Positions 8,082 to 14,778 of a stretch of DNA of 64,000 nt are shown here, piece by piece. A program made the translations under genes and the position numbers. Position 1 is the stretch's first letter; the number at the start of each line of letters is the position of its first letter. The notes under the pieces are model-generated. The model saw only the letters and a list, made by a program, of their open reading frames with translations. It was not told where the DNA came from and did no database searches. Source of the DNA: DATARH01 sp035648415 (GTDB taxonomy: Bacteria > Pseudomonadota > Alphaproteobacteria > ATCC43930 > CGMCC-115725); contig DASRLO010000097.1 of the NCBI GenBank assembly GCA_035648415.1, positions 22,892 through 86,891 on the forward strand. Direction: 5' to 3'.

Positions 8082-8888
8082 TTACCTTCCCTTGAACACC
8101 GGTTCGCGCTTCTCGGACCAGGCGGCCAGCGCCTCGGCGTGGTCGTCGGAAGTGGCGGCGCGGACGCGGGAAGCGGCGAGGGCCTCGCGATCGAGCCGCC
8201 CGGCGGCGGTCTCGTTGATCGCGCGCTTCAATCCGGCGAGCGCCAGCGGCGCGTTGGCGGCGAGCGCGGCGGCCAGGGCATCGACCCGGGCCGCCAGCCC
8301 GGCGGCGGGCACGATCTCGTCGAGATAACCGATGCGCCGCATCTCCTCGGCCGCGATCGGCTCGGCGGTGAGGAAGAGGCGCTTCGCCGCGGCGATGCCG
8401 AGCCGCGATACGTAGCGCTCGATCCCCGCCGGGTAATAGACGATGCCGAGCCGCGCCGCCGGCATCAGCATGCGCATCCCCTCGACCCCGATGCGAAAGT
8501 CGCAGGCGAGCGCGAGATCGGTTGCGCCGCCGTAGACGCTGCCCTGCAGCGCGGCGATGGTCGGCACACGCAGCGCCTCCAGCCGGTTGACCACGGCTTC
8601 GAACGAATCATCGGCATTGCCTTGGGCCGGCTTCTCGTCGGCCTTTCGCTCGAGCAGCGCGCCGATATGGTAGCCGGAACTGAAGCTCTTGCCGGTGCCG
8701 GTCAGCACCAGCACCCGCATTTCGGAATCGCTGTCGAGGCGGATGAAGGTCTCTCGTAGCACCGCGAGATCGCCGGGTTCGAGCCGGTTGTGCTCGCGCG
8801 GGCGATTGAGCCGGATCGTCGCGCGGCCGTCGGCGATGGTTACGACCGGAGCGGTCGATGCGCCAGTTTCTGCTGTCGTGGTGGTCAT
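8082..8888 (-). CDS. Enoyl-CoA hydratase/isomerase family protein
   Basis: 268 residues with the crotonase fold signatures: IRLNRPREHNRL, VLVLTGTGKSFSSGYHIG (oxyanion-hole strand) and GSVYGGATDLALACDFRIG. The position of the first catalytic Glu is Asp (TDL), and the segment that normally holds the second Glu reads MPAARLGIVYYPAG, with no Glu. So hydratase chemistry is uncertain, and isomerase, thioesterase or hydrolase activity is possible. Starts MTTTTAETG. Confidence 0.88.
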   Translation of the reverse strand: MTTTTAETGASTAPVVTIADGRATIRLNRPREHNRLEPGDLAVLRETFIRLDSDSEMRVLVLTGTGKSFSSGYHIGALLERKADEKPAQGNADDSFEAVVNRLEALRVPTIAALQGSVYGGATDLALACDFRIGVEGMRMLMPAARLGIVYYPAGIERYVSRLGIAAAKRLFLTAEPIAAEEMRRIGYLDEIVPAAGLAARVDALAAALAANAPLALAGLKRAINETAAGRLDREALAASRVRAATSDDHAEALAAWSEKREPVFKGR

Positions 8889-8966
8889 TTCGCGACCCTA
8901 GCAGAGCCGCATCGCCGCGGCCAATCGCGATCGGGAACCCTTCCGTTCGCCTTGCGTTGCCCGGCT

Positions 8967-9614
8967 ATGAAGGCGATCCTGCCCATGGCCGCGATACTGC
9001 TGCTCGCCGTGCCGCTGCAGGCGGTGGCGCAGGTGACGGTCGTGGAGCCGGCGCCCGGCGCCCTGGGGGGCGGCCAGGTCGGCACCGGCGCGGTGGTCCT
9101 GCCGACGCTCAAGGGACAGACCGCGGGGGCGAGCAAGATGCCGGCCGGCACCGCGTCCGCCAACGCGACCCTGACCAGCGCAAACTCGACAGGAGCCCTA
9201 GCAAGCAGTGGAGCGGCCGCCGGCGGAGCGGCGACCGCCGGCACCGTCGGCGGGCCGGGCGCGATAACCACCGGCGTGACCGCGATCGGCGCCGTCCCGC
9301 ATAGCCAACGGCCGAGCACCGCCGGCATCGGCGCCGTCGTCGCTACGGGCACCGCGGCGCAACCCAGCAGCGCCGGCGCCACGACCGCCGCGAGCGGCGC
9401 CGGCCCAACCGCGAGCGGCCGGCCGGCGAATGCTTCCTCCCGATCAACCGGCGCCGGGTCCGCCGGGAATGCGACGACCACCGCGGGAACATCCTCCGCC
9501 GCCAACAATGTGACCGCGCGGCGAGTGCCGGGTCGAGCCGCGGCGCCCGGACAATCCTGTGTCTGCCGGCCGATTCCGCGGATACGCAGGCGTTTCTCGA
9601 CGGCACCGGTTTGA
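8967..9614 (+). CDS. Secreted Ala/Gly/Thr/Ser-rich low-complexity protein
   Basis: Starts MKAILPMAAILLLAVPLQAVAQ, a clear Sec signal peptide with cleavage after AVAQ or AQA. The rest is low-complexity Ala/Gly/Thr/Ser with repeated SGA, TAG and SAG motifs and little hydrophobic core. Near 9550 the frame may be disturbed: the adjacent frame reads LCLPADSADTQAFLDGTG then LSCAP-stop, a more protein-like C-terminus with cysteines than the annotated arginine-rich tail. Function unknown; extracellular or envelope-attached by signal peptide. Confidence 0.55.
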   Translation: MKAILPMAAILLLAVPLQAVAQVTVVEPAPGALGGGQVGTGAVVLPTLKGQTAGASKMPAGTASANATLTSANSTGALASSGAAAGGAATAGTVGGPGAITTGVTAIGAVPHSQRPSTAGIGAVVATGTAAQPSSAGATTAASGAGPTASGRPANASSRSTGAGSAGNATTTAGTSSAANNVTARRVPGRAAAPGQSCVCRPIPRIRRRFSTAPV

Positions 9615-9859
9615 GCTGCGCGCCCTGAAACGCGGCGGGCGCCGAGCACGGCCAGACGATGGGCCGGCGGGTCTACGAGCCGCTGATCGCCCGGCCCGAC
9701 CGGCTCTGCGGCGGCATCGGCTCGTCGTACAGAGCCAGGGGGCCGATTCTGTCGAAGCACTTCAAGAAAGCGCCGCTGCGCTGAAAAGGGGGGCTCGCCC
9801 TATCGCATAGCTTTGGCGCCTTAAGAAACATGCTCCAGCTGCGACCGTGCCAGCTTCGA
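9615..9859. other. Intergenic stretch, possible gene remnant
   Basis: No convincing complete gene. A 41-codon open frame at 9658-9783 (MGRRVYEPLIARP to HFKKAPLR) has good codon bias but no recognisable family. It could be a detached C-terminus of the preceding secreted protein. Confidence 0.3.
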
Positions 9860-10732
9860 TCAGGTCAGGTATTCGAGCCGGAAGCCGTTGTCCCAGCGCT
9901 TGATGTGGCCGACCGAGGGCGAGGGGAAGTGCATCGTGCAGCACAGCGTGTCGGTGTCGCAGTAGCGCTCGAAGAACTCGCGGCGAGTGCGGACGCCTTG
10001 ATCACGGTCGGTGTCGACGCGCATGACCAGCTCGGGATAGCGCGCCTGGATCGGCGAGTGGATCAGGTCGCCGGTGAATACCGCCTGATCGCCACCCTTG
10101 CCGGCGCAGACCGCGAAATGGTCGGGCGTGTGGCCGGGGGTCGGCGTGAGGCGGATGTGGTCGTTGAGCGCGTGGTCGCTGGTGACCAGCTCGGCGCGGT
10201 TGGCCTCGATGATCGGCAGGACGCTATCGGTGATCTGGTCGAGCGGGGTCTTTTGGTGGATCTCGCTCCAGTAGGCGTATTCCTTTTTGGAGAAGAGATA
10301 GCGCGCGTTCGGGAAGGTCGGGAGCCAGCGGCCATTCTCCATCCGCGTGTTCCAGCCGACATGGTCGCCGTGGAGATGGGTGCACATCACGAAGTCGATG
10401 TCGTCGACCCCGAGGCCGGCAGCCTTCAGCGCGTTCATCCATTGCGGATCGTTCTTCTTGTTCCAGGTCGGCCGTAGCGGGAAGTTCTTGTCGTTGCCGA
10501 TGCAGCTGTCGACCAGGATGTTGTGGTGCGGCGTCTTGACCACGTAGGACTGGAAGCAGAGCACGACATTGCCGGTCTCGCGGCTGTAGCCGCCCGGCGC
10601 CAGCCAGGAGAGATTTTCCTCGAGCGATTCCTTCGACAGGGTGGGAAGGAATTCGAGCATCGGGGTGAAGCCCTGCTCCTGCTCGACAATCCGATGGATC
10701 GTCATGTCGTTGACGCTGTAGGTCGTGCGCAT
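9860..10732 (-). CDS. MBL-fold metallo-hydrolase
   Basis: 290 residues, metallo-beta-lactamase superfamily. The zinc motif THLHGDH is at 118-124, followed by PTPGHTPDH and VFTGDLIHSP, which supply the third His and bridging Asp. The start MRTTYSVNDM has GGGGAG upstream. Longer in-frame sequence upstream overlaps the phage repressor and is a shadow. Resembles quorum-quenching lactonase or sulfatase-like members, but the substrate cannot be named. It is the last gene before the phage-like cluster. Confidence 0.93.
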   Translation of the reverse strand: MRTTYSVNDMTIHRIVEQEQGFTPMLEFLPTLSKESLEENLSWLAPGGYSRETGNVVLCFQSYVVKTPHHNILVDSCIGNDKNFPLRPTWNKKNDPQWMNALKAAGLGVDDIDFVMCTHLHGDHVGWNTRMENGRWLPTFPNARYLFSKKEYAYWSEIHQKTPLDQITDSVLPIIEANRAELVTSDHALNDHIRLTPTPGHTPDHFAVCAGKGGDQAVFTGDLIHSPIQARYPELVMRVDTDRDQGVRTRREFFERYCDTDTLCCTMHFPSPSVGHIKRWDNGFRLEYLT

Positions 10733-10809
10733 CGCCGTCGCTCCCCTGGTAATCCGCTGCTCTTGCGGGGATCGTAGCGTCCGGCCGGGACGATGACAAA
10801 CCTGTCGCG

Positions 10810-11466
10810 TCAGCCCTCCTGATCGACGCCGACGACGAGATGGCATTCGGCGACCTGGTCGCGCGGAATGCGGAAGGTCTCGTCGGGGTTCAACTGGCGC
10901 AACACCAGCATGTCGTCGTTCCAGCCGAGAAACTGCTTGATCAGGACGGCCTGGTTTTTCTTGTACACCACGACGTCGCGGCCGCGGGTCGGCGGCTTGA
11001 AGGGGTTGACGTGCAGGAGCCACCCGCCCAGATAGCGCGGCTCCATGCTGTCTCCGACCATATAGATCGCGTAGGCGTCGCGCACGCCGGCGAGGTTCGC
11101 CGGACGCGGGGTGTAGCCGATTGGCCCGTCCTCGAGGAACATCTGCTGATCGTCGCCGCCGCGCGCGGCGCTCTTGATCGGCATTGAATCCTGACGGTGC
11201 AAGAGCGGCGGCATTTGTCGGGGCGGGCGGCCGCGACGACCTGGTTCCGTCGGCGGCGGCCCGGATTCTTCTCCGGCTCGCCGCAAAACCTCTTCCTGCG
11301 GGGCCCCGAGGAACTGGGCGACGTGCACCGCCTCCAGCGCCTTCATCTGGCGCTCGCCTTTGAGCATGCGCGAGACGGCGGAAGGGGCGAGGCCGAGATG
11401 GCGAGCGAGGTCGGCTTGGGTGGCCCCGGCGCGTTCGAGAGCTTCCTGAAACCAGATCGTATCCAT
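10810..11466 (-). CDS. Phage-type repressor, HTH plus S24 peptidase domain
   Basis: 218 residues. The N-terminal XRE helix-turn-helix reads TQADLARHLGLAPSAVSRM. The C-terminal LexA/CI-like S24 domain has the Ser nucleophile in YMVGDSMEPRY and the general-base Lys in VVVYKKN. I infer a CI-type repressor that may self-cleave under DNA damage; I do not see a clear Ala-Gly cleavage site. The ATG at 11466 lies in a tandem repeat that also offers a GTG at 11484. It is divergent from the structural cluster, as expected of its control gene. Confidence 0.9.
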   Translation of the reverse strand: MDTIWFQEALERAGATQADLARHLGLAPSAVSRMLKGERQMKALEAVHVAQFLGAPQEEVLRRAGEESGPPPTEPGRRGRPPRQMPPLLHRQDSMPIKSAARGGDDQQMFLEDGPIGYTPRPANLAGVRDAYAIYMVGDSMEPRYLGGWLLHVNPFKPPTRGRDVVVYKKNQAVLIKQFLGWNDDMLVLRQLNPDETFRIPRDQVAECHLVVGVDQEG

Positions 11467-11482
11467 TTCGCATCCATTTCGC
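11461..11482. repeat. Tandem 11-base repeat at repressor start
   Basis: ATCCATTTCGC occurs twice in tandem, covering both candidate starts of the minus-strand repressor. Confidence 0.6.
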
Positions 11483-11492
11483 ACGTTGCCGT

Positions 11493-11522
11493 ATTGACAA
11501 CAATTTTAAACATGATATATGC
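11493..11522 (+). promoter_or_regulatory. Putative rightward promoter and operator
   Basis: TTGACA at 11494-11499, a 17-base spacer and TATATG at 11517-11522 form a plausible sigma-70 promoter. The -35 lies inside the small palindrome ATTG-ACAA-CAAT (11493-11504), a candidate repressor site. It would drive the next two genes, away from the repressor. Confidence 0.5.
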
Positions 11523-11563
11523 GCCTTGCGATAATGGCAATAGGGCGACGGGGGAGAGCGGCG

Positions 11564-11899
11564 GTGGATGGCGGGGTATCGCGCGAATTCCGGTTCCGGA
11601 TGGTGGACGACGAGGCAGAGGGCTGCGCCTATATTGTGGATGGGAGGACGATTTGCGGCACGGTTCGGCGGCCCGGATCGTCCTATTGCGCGCAGCACCA
11701 CGCGCTGTGCCATGTCGCCGACGGCAGTTTTTGGGATCGCCGGCGGCTGAAGGAAGAGGAGGCGCTGGCTGCCGCTGTGGGGGGCAGGCGCGGCCGACCG
11801 GCGCGCTTGCCCCCCGAACGATTCCTGAACCGGCTCGAAAACATCGCCCGCGGCGTTTCACGACCAAAACGTTCATGTATTGTTCCTGGAGGAAAATGA
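11564..11899 (+). CDS. Small Cys/His protein, GcrA-like tail motif
   Basis: About 111 residues from a GTG behind GGGGGAG; an upstream TTG-type start at 11519 would lie within the putative -10 and is unlikely. Core motif: GRTICGTVRRPGSSYCAQHHALCHV, with a CX(n)PXXSYCXXHH-C pattern that recalls the zinc-binding end of GcrA cell-cycle regulators. A basic GGRRGRPARLPPERFLNRLE segment follows. Probably a DNA- or polymerase-associated regulator of the cluster, but this is inference. Its stop overlaps the next start (ATGA). Confidence 0.6.
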   Translation: MDGGVSREFRFRMVDDEAEGCAYIVDGRTICGTVRRPGSSYCAQHHALCHVADGSFWDRRRLKEEEALAAAVGGRRGRPARLPPERFLNRLENIARGVSRPKRSCIVPGGK

Positions 11900-12435
11900 T
11901 GACCCGCAAGCGACAGGTGCACGACGCGGCAAAGGAGGCCGTCGTCACACCAGAGCGACTTCAGCATGGGCCGATCGAACTCATCCCCGCGGTTATCGCC
12001 GATGAGGCGGGGCGACCGGCGCGACCCTATCGGGCGGTGGACACGCTGACGATCATGGAGCGGCGAGGCTCGATCACTTCGGGCATGCGACAAGCGGGTG
12101 AGGATTTTCGACACAGCTTCGCGCTCGCCCAACTCGATCCGCTGCGCGCGCTCGACCTGTCGCGCTTAAGCCTTGGCGACAAGCCGACGCGCCGCGGCGA
12201 CCATGCGCCGGGATTGCGGGTCGAAGCGGCGCGCACCGCGGTGTGGCGGGCGATCCGCGCGGCCGGCGGCACTGCCTCGCCGGCGGGGTCGTGCCTGTGG
12301 CACGTCGTCGGCTGGGAGTGCTCGCTGAAGGAGTGGGCGTTGCACCAGGGCTGGGCGGGACGAAGGGTCAGCCAGGAAGCGGCTTCGGGCATCCTCATCG
12401 CGGCTTTGGGCGCACTCGAAATCCATTTACGCTGA
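11896..12435 (+). CDS. DUF6456-like protein, probable regulator
   Basis: 179 residues, starting ATG in a 4-base overlap with the preceding gene and behind TGGAGGAAA. The C-terminal domain matches the pattern I associate with DUF6456: AGEDFRHSFALAQLDPLRALDL, then VEAARTAVWRAIRAAGG, SPAGSCLWHVVGWECSLKEWA and a final helix. Such proteins occur near phage and gene-transfer-agent regulators in alphaproteobacteria. With the gene before it, it forms a two-gene control operon between the repressor and terminase. Mechanism not deducible here. Confidence 0.6.
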   Translation: MMTRKRQVHDAAKEAVVTPERLQHGPIELIPAVIADEAGRPARPYRAVDTLTIMERRGSITSGMRQAGEDFRHSFALAQLDPLRALDLSRLSLGDKPTRRGDHAPGLRVEAARTAVWRAIRAAGGTASPAGSCLWHVVGWECSLKEWALHQGWAGRRVSQEAASGILIAALGALEIHLR

Positions 12436-12456
12436 AATTGTCTATATCGCATCTTT

Positions 12457-13047
12457 ATGATTGACAAATCCGGATTTAAGGTGTACAAGGTCGGCACACT
12501 GGCGGAACTGGGCGAGGCCAACGGCTTCCCGCCCCATCGCCGGCTTCCCGTCAGAGCGGCATCATTGGCAACTCGATCACCGCGGCGGCCGCGCTCCCGG
12601 TCGAAACCCGGAACGGCAACCCGTAAGCGCGGGGCCGCCAAGACAAAGGGCGCGACCGAGTTCGAGGATGTCGGGGCCCGCGCCGCCCGGCTCGGCATTA
12701 CAGTCGAGCGGGTGCTGCGGGAATACGCGAGGATAGCGTTCGTGGACCCCCGGCACATCGTCGAATGGGACGCGCAAGGGCTGCACGTCAAGACATCGGA
12801 AAAGCTGAGCGAAGCCGACGTGGCGTCGGTGTCGGAAGTCACTGCGGCCGCGTCGGGCATCGGCGCTGTCCGGGTCAAGCTTTACGACAAGAAAGCGGCG
12901 CTCGACGCGATCGCACGATATCTCGGCATGTTCCCGCCGGCGCCGAAGCGGCGCGAGGACGACGGAGCCGACGAGTCCGCGGAGGATGCGCGTGAGGAGC
13001 TTGCACGCCTTGTGGCTCGCCTCGCTCCCGGAGCCGGTCAGACTTAA
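12457..13047 (+). CDS. terS: Terminase small subunit
   Basis: 196 residues. The central part is terS-like: ITVERVLREYARIAFVDPRHIVEWD, LSEADVASVSEV and RVKLYDKKAALDAIARYLGMF, as in phage terminase small subunits that recognise packaging sites. The N-terminal basic region is atypical, and the first start (ATGATTGAC) coincides with a TTGACA element, so the true start may be later. It is immediately upstream of terL. A long Asp/Glu-rich C-terminus probably contacts TerL. Confidence 0.8.
   Translation: MIDKSGFKVYKVGTLAELGEANGFPPHRRLPVRAASLATRSPRRPRSRSKPGTATRKRGAAKTKGATEFEDVGARAARLGITVERVLREYARIAFVDPRHIVEWDAQGLHVKTSEKLSEADVASVSEVTAAASGIGAVRVKLYDKKAALDAIARYLGMFPPAPKRREDDGADESAEDAREELARLVARLAPGAGQT
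12461..12489 (+). promoter_or_regulatory. Putative promoter at the terS start
   Basis: TTGACA (12461-12466), 17-base spacer, TACAAG (12484-12489). AATTGTC lies just upstream at 12436-12442 as an imperfect inverse of GACAAAT. If real, terS translation would start downstream of the ATG at 12457. It shares ATTGACAA with the promoter at 11494, so both may be repressor-controlled. Confidence 0.35.
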
Positions 13048-13079
13048 GCATTATCCGCCGGCTACCCCAGGAAAAGGCT
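12992..13079 (+). pseudogene. Detached N-terminus of terL (frameshifted)
   Basis: A GTG at 12992 has GGAGG 6 bases upstream (12981-12985) and opens a frame reading VRSLHALWLASLPEPVRL, which looks like a TerL N-terminus. The conserved continuation, IIRRLPQEKARTLVRDW then TFWARDNQLPPPGDW, is in the next frame from about 13050. One base near 13038-13047 separates the two frames. Confidence 0.55.
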
Positions 13080-13124
13080 AGAACGCTCGTACGCGACTGG
13101 ACGTTCTGGGCCAGAGATAACCAA

Positions 13125-14333
13125 TTGCCGCCGCCGGGCGACTGGCGGGTCTGGCTGCTGCTCGCCGGCCGCGGCTTCGGCAAGACCCGCACCGGCGCGG
13201 AACTCGTGCGCACCCGGGTGGCGTCGCGCGCGGCACGGCGCATCGCCTTGGTCACCCCGACCGCGGCGGACGCCCGTGACGTGATGGTCGAGGGGGAAAG
13301 CGGGCTGCTCGCCATCTCGGCGCGGCGGGACCGGCCGACCTACGAGCCGTCAAAGCGGCGGCTGACCTGGCCGAACGGCGCGGTGGCGATGACCTACTCG
13401 GCCGACGAGCCGGATCGACTGCGCGGGCCGCAACACGATTTCGCGTGGTACGACGAGCTCGCCGCATGGCGCTATCCGGAGGCGTGGGACATGCTGATGT
13501 TCAGCCTCAGGCTGGGCAGCGATCCGCGCGCGGTGGTGACGACGACCCCACGCCCGACCAGGCTGATCAAGACGCTGGTGGCCGATCCGAAGGTTGTGGT
13601 GACGCGCGGATCGACCTCGCAGAACCGGGACAATCTGGCGCCGGCGTTCCTCGACCAGATCGTGCGGCGCTACGAGGGCACGCGGCTTGGGAGGCAGGAG
13701 CTCGAGGCCGAGATCCTTGAGGACGTGCCGGGCGCGATGTGGGGCCGCGCGGTTATCGAGGGGACGCGGCTGACGAGGCTGCCCGAGTTGGCGCGGATCG
13801 TCGTCGCGATCGATCCGGCGGCCGGCTCCGGCGAGCAATCGGACGAAACCGGCATCGTCGTCGCCGGCAAAGATACCGGCGGGCAGGGCTATGTGCTGGC
13901 GGATGTGTCGGGCCGCTATGCGCCGACCGAGTGGGCGAAAGCGGCGATCGCCGCCTACCGCGCGCACGACGCCGACCGAGTCGTCGCCGAGGTGAACAAT
14001 GGCGGCGAGATGGTAGAGGCGACGTTGCGCGTGGTCGATCCGAACGTGCCGTTCACCGCGGTGCATGCCGCGCGCGGCAAGGTCGCCCGGGCCGAGCCGG
14101 TCGCCGCGCTCTACGAGCAGGGCAGGGTGCATCATCTGGGGGCCTTTCCGGCGCTCGAAGACCAGATGTGCGGGTTCGTCCACGATTTCGACCGGGCCGC
14201 GGCCGGATATTCGCCAGACCGGGTCGATGCGCTTGTCTGGGCGCTCACCGAGCTGCTGGTCGAGCCGATGCCTGGGGAAGGGATTTTCGAGGCGTATCGC
14301 CGCCTCGCGCAACAGGAGCATGAGGCGCCATGA
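13125..14333 (+). CDS. terL: Terminase large subunit (ATPase/nuclease)
   Basis: DNA-packaging motor. Walker A is AGRGFGKTRTGAE, Walker B FAWYDELAAW, and the coupling motif TTTPRPT. The RNase H-like nuclease domain has its acidic residues in VVAIDPAAGSGEQSDETG, VVAEVNNGGEM and DRVDALVWALTEL. The ORF has only a TTG in the middle of the conserved PPPGDWRVW region, so native translation must begin upstream (see 12992). The type matches terminases of gene transfer agents and lambda-like phages of alphaproteobacteria. Stop overlaps the next start. Confidence 0.93.
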   Translation: MPPPGDWRVWLLLAGRGFGKTRTGAELVRTRVASRAARRIALVTPTAADARDVMVEGESGLLAISARRDRPTYEPSKRRLTWPNGAVAMTYSADEPDRLRGPQHDFAWYDELAAWRYPEAWDMLMFSLRLGSDPRAVVTTTPRPTRLIKTLVADPKVVVTRGSTSQNRDNLAPAFLDQIVRRYEGTRLGRQELEAEILEDVPGAMWGRAVIEGTRLTRLPELARIVVAIDPAAGSGEQSDETGIVVAGKDTGGQGYVLADVSGRYAPTEWAKAAIAAYRAHDADRVVAEVNNGGEMVEATLRVVDPNVPFTAVHAARGKVARAEPVAALYEQGRVHHLGAFPALEDQMCGFVHDFDRAAAGYSPDRVDALVWALTELLVEPMPGEGIFEAYRRLAQQEHEAP

Positions 14334-14773
14334 CGCTGCTCGTCAAAGACGCGAACACGACCGTGCAGCCATTGTCGACGGAACTCGACGGCAACGGCAA
14401 CCTCGTACCGCTGCACGCGACCGCCTCGGTCAGCACCCAAGGAGTGGCGAGCCCGGTCGGGCCGCAGAACCCGCTGCCGGTGATCAACGCCGCCGGCGCC
14501 CCAGCGAGCGACGGCAGCGGCACCGTCGCCACCGGCGGCAGCCCGCAAGCGTTGTTCGGTGGCGCGGTGGCGGCCAACGGTTTTCTGGTGCAGAACAACT
14601 CCTCAGCCGTGCTGTGGATCTGCGATACCGGCATCGCCTCGAGCGGCGGCGCCAGTGTCCAGATCGCGGCCAATGGCGGGATGTTCACGACGCCGAGCGG
14701 CTACAAGCCGGGCGGGGCGCTCAGCCTTTACGGCGGCACGACCGGCCAGGTCTTCGCCGCACGCCGGTGGTAA
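14330..14773 (+). CDS. Phage structural protein of unknown role
   Basis: 147 residues, start overlapping the terL stop (ATGA). The N-terminus is LVKDANTTVQPLSTELDGNGNLVPLH; the C-terminal half reads FLVQNNSSAVLWICDTG, FTTPSGYKPGGALSLYGG and TGQVFAARRW. The C-terminal part is a beta-rich domain like those of phage decoration or fibre-attachment proteins. No catalytic motif. Located between terL and the fibre-like gene, so probably a virion surface component. Confidence 0.6.
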   Translation: MTLLVKDANTTVQPLSTELDGNGNLVPLHATASVSTQGVASPVGPQNPLPVINAAGAPASDGSGTVATGGSPQALFGGAVAANGFLVQNNSSAVLWICDTGIASSGGASVQIAANGGMFTTPSGYKPGGALSLYGGTTGQVFAARRW

Positions 14774-14778
14774 CTCGA

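Noticed and set aside
10733..10809. Phage attachment site at the left edge
   Set aside because: No tRNA gene, no integrase and no direct repeat that I could match with the right edge at 40.8-40.95 kb.
9860..11713. Extended N-terminus for the MBL-fold hydrolase
   Set aside because: The extension overlaps the repressor gene and lacks homology; a good ribosome binding site precedes 10732.
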